From Marinobacter sp. EhC06 (GTDB lineage: Bacteria > Pseudomonadota > Gammaproteobacteria > Pseudomonadales > Oleiphilaceae), in NCBI RefSeq assembly GCF_001650915.1, contig NZ_LXYO01000023.1, positions 1,116,001 through 1,180,000 on the forward strand: a stretch of 64,000 nt of DNA. The letters are read 5' to 3'. Below the pieces are notes generated by a model. That model did no database searches, had not been told where the DNA came from, and saw only the letters and a program-made list of their open reading frames with translations. The translations under genes and the position numbers were made by a program. This document shows positions 56,941-64,000 of the stretch, piece by piece; the stretch's first letter is position 1, and every line of letters begins with the position of its first letter.

Positions 56941-57695
56941 ACATGGCCGTCGCCAGCCCGCCGGAGGCATTCCGCGGGCATTGCCTGGACGAGCAGATGC
57001 AGGCCCGTTTGATGAACCGGGTCGACACCAAGTTTCTGGTGCCGGCCCACCTTCTGGATGCCTGCCTGCGCGGATTGGAGCACCACTACTCCATTCTGGA
57101 GATCGGCGGTAACCGGCGTTTCACCTACGACACCCTGTACTTTGATACACCGGGTCGCCAGCTTTACCTGGATCACCACAACGGCAAGTTGAACCGATTC
57201 AAGCTCCGCGTCCGGCACTACCGCGAAACCGGGGGCAGCTTCCTGGAGGTAAAGAAAAAGAGCAATCGGGAGAGAACCATCAAGAGCCGTTTGCCGCTGA
57301 CATCGCAGACCGTTGCGAACAACCGGGTGATCCCTTTTCTTGAGGAGCAATTGGGCCGACCGGTGGCAGGGATGCTACCGGCTCTTTTTGTCGGCTATCG
57401 CCGGATGACCCTCATGAGCCCAATGGGGACCGAGCGCATTACGGTGGATACAGGGCTGGGTTTTCACTCGCCCGACCGTCGAAACGGGGTGTGCCTGCCG
57501 GATGTTGCCGTTTTCGAGGTCAAGTACGATCGCAAGATCCCATATTCCCCCCTGCTTGAACGTCTTGGTCAGCTTGGCTGCCGGCCCGTGCAGTTCAGCA
57601 AATACTGCATCGGCACCAGCCTGCTGTTCGGCCACGAATGCAAAACCAATCGCTTTAAACCGCTGTTAAGGAGACTCCATGGAATCTGCAGTTGA
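56937..57695 (+). CDS. VTC-type polyphosphate polymerase domain protein
   Basis: Cytoplasmic protein of 252 residues of the VTC/triphosphate-tunnel fold. Basic tunnel residues are K32 (RVDTKFLV), R91/R93 (KLRVRHYRE), K106-K108 (FLEVKKKSN), with YDTLYFD, RRMTLMSP and VFEVKYDRKIP completing the tunnel. Eukaryotic Vtc4 makes polyphosphate from ATP with this fold; bacterial relatives are poorly known. It is fused in an operon after CotH and before DUF4956. No membrane segment is present, so DUF4956 may anchor it. Confidence 0.87.
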   Translation: MNMAVASPPEAFRGHCLDEQMQARLMNRVDTKFLVPAHLLDACLRGLEHHYSILEIGGNRRFTYDTLYFDTPGRQLYLDHHNGKLNRFKLRVRHYRETGGSFLEVKKKSNRERTIKSRLPLTSQTVANNRVIPFLEEQLGRPVAGMLPALFVGYRRMTLMSPMGTERITVDTGLGFHSPDRRNGVCLPDVAVFEVKYDRKIPYSPLLERLGQLGCRPVQFSKYCIGTSLLFGHECKTNRFKPLLRRLHGICS

Positions 57696-58263
57696 TTTCC
57701 ATTTTGTGATCCGGCTTTTGATCAATACCGCCTCTGTGTTTGTGCTGATTCGTTGCTACTACGCCTGTTCCCGTCACCGGGAGAATGCGGCCTCGTTCAT
57801 TCTGTTCGGCGTCGGCGTTTTCCTGGTGACCGCCTTGTTGCACTCGGTCACCGTCACCATGGGCTTTGCCTTCGGGCTGTTCGCCGTTTTCTCGATGCTC
57901 CGGTACCGAACTGAGGCCCTGGGCATAAAGGAAATGACCTACCTGTTTCTGGTGATTGCCATGGCACTGCTGGCGGCGGTTGGCACCATGCACCACCTGG
58001 AACTGGTGTTACTGAATATGCTGGTTATTGTTCTGGCGCTGGTGCTGGAAACCCGTGTGCTTTTGCCACGGCACAGCGAGAGGGAGGTGGAGTACGAAAA
58101 GATCGAGAACGTCCACCGGGACCGCCAGGAGCTGCTCATCGCGGACCTTCGTGAGCGCACCGGTCTGGATGTGTTCCGGGTGGACGTGGTGTCTGTCAGT
58201 TATCTGAGAGACACCGCCATGCTGCGCATGCATTTTCGCCAGGAGGCCGATCATGTTCGCTGA
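57679..58263 (+). CDS. DUF4956 membrane protein
   Basis: Inner-membrane protein of 194 residues with four or so hydrophobic segments (FHFVIRLLINTASVFVLIR, FILFGVGVFLVTALLHSVTV, YLFLVIAMALLAAVGT, VLLNMLVIVLALVLE) and the family signature FGLFAVFSMLRYRTEALGI. A soluble C-terminal domain of about 60 residues follows. DUF4956 genes regularly lie beside VTC-domain genes, but the function is not known. Start overlaps the VTC gene by 17 bases. Confidence 0.87.
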   Translation: MESAVDFHFVIRLLINTASVFVLIRCYYACSRHRENAASFILFGVGVFLVTALLHSVTVTMGFAFGLFAVFSMLRYRTEALGIKEMTYLFLVIAMALLAAVGTMHHLELVLLNMLVIVLALVLETRVLLPRHSEREVEYEKIENVHRDRQELLIADLRERTGLDVFRVDVVSVSYLRDTAMLRMHFRQEADHVR

Positions 58264-59377
58264 GCTGAAATGGGCATTGCTGGTTATCGGTCTGACACTG
58301 GCGTTTACGCTGCAGCCACTGCTCGTTCTGGCGTCACCGCTGGAAGCTGAACTGGGGGGTTATGTTGCCGCCGGTGTCGACCATTACGGCGCGTTTTATG
58401 ACGAAGATGGCGAGCGCAGCACAACCCGGGGGGTACTGCGAAATGCAAAGCTTGAACTGGAGCTGGGCTGGGGAGAGCGCTGGGAGGCAGAGCTGGATGG
58501 CAGCTATAAGATTGAAGGTGACAAGAAAGAGCTGGATCTGGGCGATGCCTACCTTCTGTATGACGGGGAGAACCGTTTCGAGGCCCGGATTGGGCGCTTC
58601 AAGGAGCCTTTCGGCCTGGAACGCCTCGCCAGCTACACCAGTCTGAACACCAGCGAGCGTTCGCTGGTGACCTCGGCGTTCGCACCAGGTCGTTCCACCG
58701 GCATTATGGCGGGGCAATACCGAAAACGCGGCACCTGGTCCCTGGGCCTGTTTACCGATGAACCCGATGGTGGCTCCACTCACGCCATAACCGCGAGACT
58801 GACCCGTGCCCCCATTCGTTCAGAGATCCAGACCCTGCATTTGGGTGCAGCCGCCTCTTATCGTGATCTCGGCGACAGCCGTTTTCAGATCAAGGATGAA
58901 GGGGAAGTGTTCAGTGCCGACAATGTCATCCGCAGCCCAAGGTTCGAGGCCCGTGATGCCTGGCTGGCAGGTCTTGAAGCCGCCTGGCTTTATAATCGCC
59001 TGACCCTCGTGGCGGAAGCCATGGCTCAGAATGTGCGGCGAACCGATGGGGCGCGCTGGCAGTTCGGTGGCGCTTACCTCCAGGCCGGTTTGTTCCTGAC
59101 AGATGACCAGCGTTATTACAGCCGGGGTGAGTTCGACCGGATAGAGCCCCGGCACCGGGCGGGCGCCCTGGAACTGGTCGCCCGACACAGTGCTGTGGAC
59201 CTGAGAGACAGGAACCTGGGAGCCGAGGCGAGTGTGACGCTGCTGGGTCTTGCCTGGTATCTGGGCGAGCTGTTCCAGCTGCGTCTGAATTACCTGATGC
59301 CGGATATTCGCGGTAACACCCTGATGGCCAACCCCGACGGAGACGCCGTCACTCTGCGTGCGGTGCTGCGGTTCTAG
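58253..59377 (+). CDS. OprO/OprP-like (phosphate-selective type) porin
   Basis: Outer-membrane protein of 374 residues; signal peptide ends near LVLAS. The porin O/P signature is visible: LELELGWGERWEAELDGSYKI, DAYLLYDGENRFEARIGRFKEPFGLE and TSLNTSERSLVTSAFAPGRSTG (read in parts). The C-terminal Phe closes the barrel. OprO/P of Pseudomonas import polyphosphate and phosphate. Its start overlaps DUF4956 and it ends overlapping the opposite kinase gene by 29 bases. In this operon it may supply phosphate or export a product, but selectivity is not readable. Confidence 0.84.
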   Translation: MFAELKWALLVIGLTLAFTLQPLLVLASPLEAELGGYVAAGVDHYGAFYDEDGERSTTRGVLRNAKLELELGWGERWEAELDGSYKIEGDKKELDLGDAYLLYDGENRFEARIGRFKEPFGLERLASYTSLNTSERSLVTSAFAPGRSTGIMAGQYRKRGTWSLGLFTDEPDGGSTHAITARLTRAPIRSEIQTLHLGAAASYRDLGDSRFQIKDEGEVFSADNVIRSPRFEARDAWLAGLEAAWLYNRLTLVAEAMAQNVRRTDGARWQFGGAYLQAGLFLTDDQRYYSRGEFDRIEPRHRAGALELVARHSAVDLRDRNLGAEASVTLLGLAWYLGELFQLRLNYLMPDIRGNTLMANPDGDAVTLRAVLRF

Positions 59378-60719
59378 GTAGCGTGAGGGTGACCTGTGTC
59401 CATTGGCCGGGCTCGCTGGTAATCGACATGCTGCCCTTGTGATGTCGCATGATGGTCTGGCAGATGCTCAGGCCCAGCCCAAGGTTGTCCGGCGTATCAC
59501 TGGTGGAATAGAACGGATCAGTGAGGCGCTTGATGTCGTCCGGCGCGATGCCCTGGCCGTTGTCTCGAATCACGATTCGGTGGGCACTGTCAGAGCTTTC
59601 AGCAGTTATCTCGATTTTGCCGGGCCGCTGGTTTTTGCTGACGGCAGAGACGCCATTGAGCAGCAGGTTAACGAACACCTGGGTCAGGGCAGATGGATAG
59701 CAGGGAACGGTCGTCCCGTCCGGGATGTCAGTCTGAAGCTCGACATCTCGGAGCTGATGCTGGCAGAAGCGGGTGGCGGTGCTCACCAGTTTGCCAAGGT
59801 CTGCCGTTTCCAGATGATGTTCCGGCACCGGACGGGAGAACTCGATCAGGTCAGACACAATATCGGCAATGCGTTTCTGGTGGGTGCTGGCGTCGGCCAA
59901 AGCATCTGCCAACTCGGGGTCCCGGTTTACCGAACTGGCAAAATCCACCGCCTGGCTGGCACAGTTCAGCGGATTCATGATTTCGTGCAACAGCCCCTTG
60001 GCCATATGGCTCAGGGCCTGATGTTTCTGTTCCTGGGCCAGTCTTTCTTCCGTTGATTTCAGGGTTTCCAGAGTGCGGGAAAGTTGTCGATTCCTGTCCC
60101 GAAGCAGAAATTGAAGTGCCAGCAGGTTGCGCAGGAACTGTGACAGGAACCAGGCCGACAGCGGCGCGACCACCAGACACATCAGAATCAGCCAGTTGGT
60201 CAGAATGCCGATCAGGGTTTCGGCCACCTGATGGCTCTCCACAGCCGCGAAAGTGGACAGCACCAGCAGTGCCAGGTTGATCAGGATAATCAAACTGGTG
60301 TGTAACAGGGACAGGGTAATAATGCCCACGGAGCTGATGAAAAAGAACAGCCCCACGATGGGGGCAAGGGAGGCGCCGGTCGTCGTGTACCCCAGGTAGC
60401 TGAACGCTGCCATGTTGAAAAACACCAGATAGACAATCGTCGGCGCTGCCCGGCGCAGGCGGGTGAACCGGTGGGCGACGATCAGGCCGCTCAGGATCGC
60501 TGTGTAGATCAGGTAGATGCCGAATACGTCCGGTGCATCCGGGTTCAGCGCCAGACCGCCCAGAAACAGCAGGGTACCGATAAAGGCAATCGCCAGGTAA
60601 ACATCGGCGAACAGAGGCAGCACGCGGTACCGATACTGGGTGTGGTAGAAGCGCTCGAACCGCCGCTGGCGATAGGCGGGCAGCTGGCGGATCTGATCCA
60701 TGCCGGAAAGCAGTTTCAC
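59349..60719 (-). CDS. Membrane sensor histidine kinase
   Basis: Kinase of 456 residues with about six transmembrane segments in residues 35-200 (VYLAIAFIGTLLFLGGLAL and others), short loops, then a coiled coil, HisKA with H245 in AKGLLHEIMNPLNCA, and HATPase_c (NLLLNGVSAV, DNGQGIAPDD, GLGLSICQ). It starts with GTG at 60719 overlapping the preceding regulator stop, with GGAG eight bases upstream; an ATG at 60701 is an alternative. Last of a three-gene operon. The sensory part resembles other membrane-embedded sensors, but the signal is unknown. Confidence 0.85.
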   Translation of the reverse strand: MKLLSGMDQIRQLPAYRQRRFERFYHTQYRYRVLPLFADVYLAIAFIGTLLFLGGLALNPDAPDVFGIYLIYTAILSGLIVAHRFTRLRRAAPTIVYLVFFNMAAFSYLGYTTTGASLAPIVGLFFFISSVGIITLSLLHTSLIILINLALLVLSTFAAVESHQVAETLIGILTNWLILMCLVVAPLSAWFLSQFLRNLLALQFLLRDRNRQLSRTLETLKSTEERLAQEQKHQALSHMAKGLLHEIMNPLNCASQAVDFASSVNRDPELADALADASTHQKRIADIVSDLIEFSRPVPEHHLETADLGKLVSTATRFCQHQLRDVELQTDIPDGTTVPCYPSALTQVFVNLLLNGVSAVSKNQRPGKIEITAESSDSAHRIVIRDNGQGIAPDDIKRLTDPFYSTSDTPDNLGLGLSICQTIMRHHKGSMSITSEPGQWTQVTLTLPRTAAPHAE

Positions 60720-61357
60720 TCGGCGGCTCCGTGTTGGTGTCGTTGCATGAAGAGTATCAGCTCGGGCAGGCGCTCGAAGCCCAGCTTGACGAAAATCCGG
60801 TCCTTGTAGGAATGCACCGTCTTGCAGGACACGCCAAGCCTGCCGGCAATGTCCCGCACTGGGAGCCGGCTGGCCATCAGCTGTGCCACTTCCCGTTCAC
60901 GTCCGGACAGGGCCTGGTAGGCGAGCATAGCGGCCGGTGCTGGTTCCTGTTGCCAGTTACCGACATAGACCTGCCCGTTTCGAATGTAGAACAGCGTCTT
61001 GATCAACTCCTGCACTGGCTGGTCTTTGGACACCACGGCCTTGATGCCGGCTTCCAGATAGATCGCCATCCGCCCGCTGCTGACCGGCGTGTCCGATATC
61101 AACAGTACGGACAGTGAGGGATTCACCGCCAATGCGTGCTCGGCGATAGTGAGCCCGTCGTTGTCCTGCAGGTTTTCCTCAATCAGCAGTACCGAAGGGG
61201 TGGCCGTCTTCAGGCGATTGAGCGTTGCCACTCCGGTCTCCGATTCGCCAACCAGTTCGACCTCATCGTGCAAGAGAATCTGGAACAACAAGCTGTCACG
61301 GAGCAGTCGCTGCCCCATGGTGACGTACAGCCTGAGCCTGCGCTGGCCTGCGACCAT
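60716..61357 (-). CDS. LuxR-type regulator with degenerate receiver (no phospho-Asp)
   Basis: Regulator of 213 residues with receiver-like N-terminus and LuxR HTH (LSGREREVAQLMASRLPVRD, then LGVSCKTVHSYKDRIF). The canonical phosphoacceptor position is E60 (VLLIEENLQDNDG) rather than Asp, and the acidic DD pair is absent (LYVTMGQRLLRDS). The conserved Lys is kept (VVSKDQP). A Glu at this place may mimic phosphorylation. It is coupled to both neighbours by overlapping stop/start codons. It is the best candidate to bind the TGTARGA-N3-TCYTACA dyads. Confidence 0.84.
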   Translation of the reverse strand: MVAGQRRLRLYVTMGQRLLRDSLLFQILLHDEVELVGESETGVATLNRLKTATPSVLLIEENLQDNDGLTIAEHALAVNPSLSVLLISDTPVSSGRMAIYLEAGIKAVVSKDQPVQELIKTLFYIRNGQVYVGNWQQEPAPAAMLAYQALSGREREVAQLMASRLPVRDIAGRLGVSCKTVHSYKDRIFVKLGFERLPELILFMQRHQHGAAE

Positions 61358-62835
61358 CAGTCTGTCCCGGCCGGCAGACGCAGGCTGAACCGAAGACTCT
61401 GGTCGCCTCCGGTTACATCAATGTCGCCAGCAAGCAGGCGGGTGCTTACGAAGAGCATCAGCAGGGCGCTCTGCTGCTCCAGTAGCGGTCGGGAGAGCCG
61501 GGTGATAGGGGCCAGCAGGTGACTGTAGATGTGGAGCGCACTGGTGTTGGCGACGGTGAGGTGGGCCCCGGCCTGGGCTATATCCAGAGCGGTGCGCTTC
61601 AGCCCCGAAGCGTTCAGAAGCGTTGCCAGCGACTGGCAAAGCGCCGCCAGGGGTGTCTGTGTTTCGCTTGTGGCTCCCGGGCTCTCCCAGGCGTCCACCA
61701 GAGCCTGGTCAAAGGCTTGCTGGTTCAGGGTAGCGGGCATCGGGCCTGGTTCCAGGGTATCCAGTTGCCGGCACACCAATCCGACAAAGTCCCGCACCAG
61801 ATCATGTTCGAGAGCCGTTTCCCGGCTTGCGCGGAGGTGGGGTGGTTGGGCGGGCAGGGTACGGATCGTTGCAAGGGCGTCCAGAAAGTCGGCGGTTATC
61901 GGTTCCCCGGTATAGCCGTCCACTTTCTCTGACAGGTGATCGAGCAGACGGGCACGTCGCTGCTGGCGAAGTTCCGCGAACTGTTGCTCTGCCATCGAGC
62001 GGGAACTGTCCCGCGCTGCAACCAGGGCGCGATGATGGGCAAGCGCCTTGCGGAACAGTATCAGCAAGTCGCCAGCGTGCCAGGGCTTTTTCTGGTACCG
62101 GAAAATCCGACCTTCATTTACTGCATCCATGGCCACATCCACTTCGCCCCAGGCCGAGGTGAGAATACGAACAATGGTCGGATGCGACTGACGGAGTTCG
62201 TCCAGCAATTCTTTGCCATGCATCCCGGGCATTCTCTGGTCGGTCATCACTACGGCAACATTGCTGTCATCTCGCAGGGTCAGCAGTGCCTCTTCGGCAC
62301 TGGCGGCACTCAGCACGCGGAACTCGCTCTGCATGTACTCCAGCTGCCTCGACAGATAGCGTGTGGCAGTTGGTTCGTCATCCACAATCAGAACCGCTGG
62401 TCTGTGGCCCGCCAGAGCCTGCCCGGTATCCGGAAAGTGTGAGTGTTCTTCACGGGTGAGCGCGGCTGCCAGCACGTGCGACCGGATCACATCGAGATTG
62501 ACAGGTTGTTCAAAACAGCGATCAATCAGTTGATCATCCAGCAGTGTCACCAGAAGGTTCAGGGCAATGGCATCCCCTATGAGTATCTTCAGAATCCCGG
62601 GATGTTGGTCCCGGGCTTTTGCCAGCAGCGACGATTGCAGGTGATTGTCCGGTTGGTTCGGAACCAGAACGATGGCCGCAGGTAGTGTGGAGGTCGAGGC
62701 AAGGTGGTCAAGGGCCGCCTGATCCGAGGCGAATGCCTGAACAGTAAAATCGTTGCCAAACAGGATTTCGAAATGCTGCCGTTCCTGGTCGTCGTCATAG
62801 CGAAGAAGGATCTCCGCTGCTCCGCTGGTTGCCAT
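61357..62835 (-). CDS. Tandem receiver-domain signalling protein
   Basis: Cytoplasmic protein of 492 residues, start ATG at 62835 (MATSGAAEILLRYDDD). The first 115 residues look like a receiver without phosphoacceptor (AIVLVPNQPDNH). Residues 146-260 are a full receiver: VLIVDDEPTATRYL, D199 in VMTDQRMPGMHG, and FRYQKKPW with the conserved Lys. The C-terminal 230 residues are helical, with a late NTSALHIYSHLLAPITRL and LRFSLRLPAG that could be a degenerate kinase-like module. No DNA-binding or enzymatic output domain is seen. First of the signalling operon. Confidence 0.75.
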   Translation of the reverse strand: MATSGAAEILLRYDDDQERQHFEILFGNDFTVQAFASDQAALDHLASTSTLPAAIVLVPNQPDNHLQSSLLAKARDQHPGILKILIGDAIALNLLVTLLDDQLIDRCFEQPVNLDVIRSHVLAAALTREEHSHFPDTGQALAGHRPAVLIVDDEPTATRYLSRQLEYMQSEFRVLSAASAEEALLTLRDDSNVAVVMTDQRMPGMHGKELLDELRQSHPTIVRILTSAWGEVDVAMDAVNEGRIFRYQKKPWHAGDLLILFRKALAHHRALVAARDSSRSMAEQQFAELRQQRRARLLDHLSEKVDGYTGEPITADFLDALATIRTLPAQPPHLRASRETALEHDLVRDFVGLVCRQLDTLEPGPMPATLNQQAFDQALVDAWESPGATSETQTPLAALCQSLATLLNASGLKRTALDIAQAGAHLTVANTSALHIYSHLLAPITRLSRPLLEQQSALLMLFVSTRLLAGDIDVTGGDQSLRFSLRLPAGTD

Positions 62836-62896
62836 GGTATTCAGGGTTCCTGCTGATGGGGTTGGGAAGAGATTAGCAATAGCAACGGAGGATGGG

Positions 62897-62913
62897 TGTA
62901 GGAAATTCCTACA
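62897..62913. promoter_or_regulatory. TGTAGGA-N3-TCCTACA dyad
   Basis: Perfect palindrome TGTAGGAA-A-TTCCTACA, 62 bases upstream of the signalling operon start and 115 bases upstream of the small gene at 63028. Closely similar to the dyad before the CotH operon. Confidence 0.6.
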
Positions 62914-63027
62914 AATGGGGTCTTTCTGATGGTGGGGGCGTTGTTCTGTGACAGCCTTGGCACTATGGGCTGTTTCGAATTCAGGAACGACTACACTTAT
63001 CACAGGTTCATCGAAAGGGAGATAGCC

Positions 63028-63312
63028 ATGACAGTTCCGGAAAGTGGTCTGACGAATCACGAAGTAACAATCTGCCTCGCAGGTGGTGCCGTGCTGGGCC
63101 CGTTCAATGCAACCTGGAGCAAGGATTCCGGGGGCGATGTGCGTGAACTGGTCCGCGAATACGACGCTTTTCTGCAGGGTGAAAAACAGCACCGCTACAA
63201 GTTTCACCTGCACGATACCTATACCAACACGGTTCATACCCTGATCCTTAATTTTGAACAGGTTACGGGCATCTGCGACCATGTTCGGCTCAGATCCCAG
63301 GGCGGCGGCTGA
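63028..63312 (+). CDS. Small protein of unknown function
   Basis: Protein of 94 residues starting MTVPESGLTNHEVTICLAGG, with AAGGGAGAT just before the ATG. No signal peptide or membrane segment is present. It seems a compact beta-rich domain (ATWSKDSGGDVRELVREYDAF, HLHDTYTNTVHTLIL). Its promoter region is shared with the divergent signalling operon and includes the TGTAGGA dyad. No family recognised. Confidence 0.7.
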   Translation: MTVPESGLTNHEVTICLAGGAVLGPFNATWSKDSGGDVRELVREYDAFLQGEKQHRYKFHLHDTYTNTVHTLILNFEQVTGICDHVRLRSQGGG

Positions 63313-63379
63313 GCCATGGCCTGGCCTCGGGCGTACACGCCACAAAGCCCACAGAGCAAATGGACGGACAGGAGGGAAT

Positions 63380-64000
63380 ATGAGCGAATTCAGAACGGAA
63401 ACCGACAGCCTCGGAGACGTCCAGGTACCTGCTGATGCGCTCTGGGGCGCGCAAACCCAGCGCGCCGTGGAGAATTTCCCGGTCAGTGGCCAGCCTATGC
63501 CTCAGGCGTTTATTGCCGCAGTTGCACAGATCAAGCGAGCGGCTGCGGAAGCCAATACCAGCCTGGGCCTGCTCGATAACGATCTGCGGGATGCGATTGC
63601 CCAGGCTTGTGAGGACATCGTAAAGGGCGAGTATGCGGATCAGTTTCCGGTGGACCGTTACCAGACTGGCTCCGGTACCAGCACCAACATGAATGTGAAC
63701 GAGGTGGTCGCCAGCATCGCCTGTAACGCGGGCTTTGAGGTGCACCCGAATGATCATGTGAACATGAGCCAGAGCTCCAACGACGTGATTCCCACAGCCA
63801 TCCATGTCAGCGCCGTGATTGCGGCCAAGGAAAAGCTGCTGCCGGCGTTGTCCCATCTTTGTGGAGTGCTGTACGAACAAGAGGCGGCGTTTTCGAGCCA
63901 GGTAAAAACCGGCCGTACCCATTTGATGGATGCCATGCCGGTGACGCTCGGCCAGGAACTGAAAACATGGCGGGAGCAGCTGTTGGCCGTTGAGAAACGG
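63380..64000 (+). CDS. fumC: Class II fumarate hydratase FumC (3' end cut by window)
   Basis: Opens with MSEFRTETDSLGDVQVPADA, preceded by AGGAGGGA. Fumarase motifs are present: WGAQTQRAVENFPVSG, YQTGSGTSTNMNVNEV, the HPNDHVNMSQSSNDVIPTAI active-site segment (read in parts), and KTGRTHLMDAMPVTLGQE. It interconverts fumarate and malate without iron-sulfur clusters. The first 207 codons are in the window. Aspartase shares the fold, but the residues around TGSGTSTNMN favour fumarase. Confidence 0.93.
   Translation, partial: MSEFRTETDSLGDVQVPADALWGAQTQRAVENFPVSGQPMPQAFIAAVAQIKRAAAEANTSLGLLDNDLRDAIAQACEDIVKGEYADQFPVDRYQTGSGTSTNMNVNEVVASIACNAGFEVHPNDHVNMSQSSNDVIPTAIHVSAVIAAKEKLLPALSHLCGVLYEQEAAFSSQVKTGRTHLMDAMPVTLGQELKTWREQLLAVEKR

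Noticed and set aside
1..64000. CRISPR arrays, prophage, insertion sequences, tRNA or rRNA genes
   Set aside because: No regularly spaced direct repeats, no integrase/transposase motifs and no cloverleaf or rRNA sequences were recognised while reading the window.

Overview
The window looks like chromosomal DNA of a marine gammaproteobacterium close to Marinobacter/Pseudomonas. This is inferred from the high-GC coding, a wax-ester synthase/DGAT next to polyhydroxyalkanoate-associated genes, and a periplasmic PQQ alcohol-oxidation locus in nearly the Pseudomonas ped/exa gene order. No database search was run; family calls come from motifs, length and neighbourhood. No tRNA, rRNA, CRISPR array, insertion sequence or phage gene was seen.

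Layout. 0-6 kb: ubiE (cut by the window edge), a PHA-granule-region protein, a FFLEELY-type protein, an alpha/beta hydrolase, a wax ester synthase and a porin. 6-25.4 kb: nitric-oxide sensor NosP and hybrid kinase NahK, an AgmR/ErbR regulator, a NitT/TauT-type ABC transporter, the PQQ-associated ABC exporter set (permease, ATPase, beta-propeller, binding protein), a PedS2/PedR2-like two-component system, a pentapeptide protein, a calcium-type PQQ alcohol dehydrogenase, cytochrome c550, a MoxJ-like protein and a second, lanthanide-type PQQ alcohol dehydrogenase. 25.4-42.7 kb: a segment interrupting that locus. It holds two guanidine-I riboswitch operons (ABC permease/ATPase; and carboxyguanidine deiminase subunits, guanidine carboxylase and ABC binding protein), a MetX-like hydrolase, a glutamine-synthetase-like enzyme, a class II aldolase, an Ada-like protein, a large lipoprotein and two regulators. 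43-53 kb: aldehyde dehydrogenase, pqqABCDE, an S9 peptidase, ercA and the hybrid kinase ercS. 53-59.4 kb: two envelope proteins, then a tight operon of CotH-kinase lipoprotein, VTC-type polyphosphate polymerase, DUF4956 membrane protein and an OprO/P-like porin. 59.3-64 kb: a three-gene signalling operon (histidine kinase, LuxR regulator lacking the phospho-aspartate, tandem receiver protein), a small unknown gene and fumC (cut by the edge).

How it works together. Alcohols would be oxidised in the periplasm by either PQQ enzyme, electrons passing to cytochrome c550, with aldehydes removed by the ExaC-type dehydrogenase and PQQ supplied by pqqA-E. Regulators on both flanks and two shared promoter motifs tie the parts together. 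Guanidine would be imported, carboxylated and deiminated under riboswitch control.

The most promising little-described unit is CotH-VTC-DUF4956-porin. Its promoter carries a 17-bp dyad that is nearly repeated in front of the neighbouring signalling operon.
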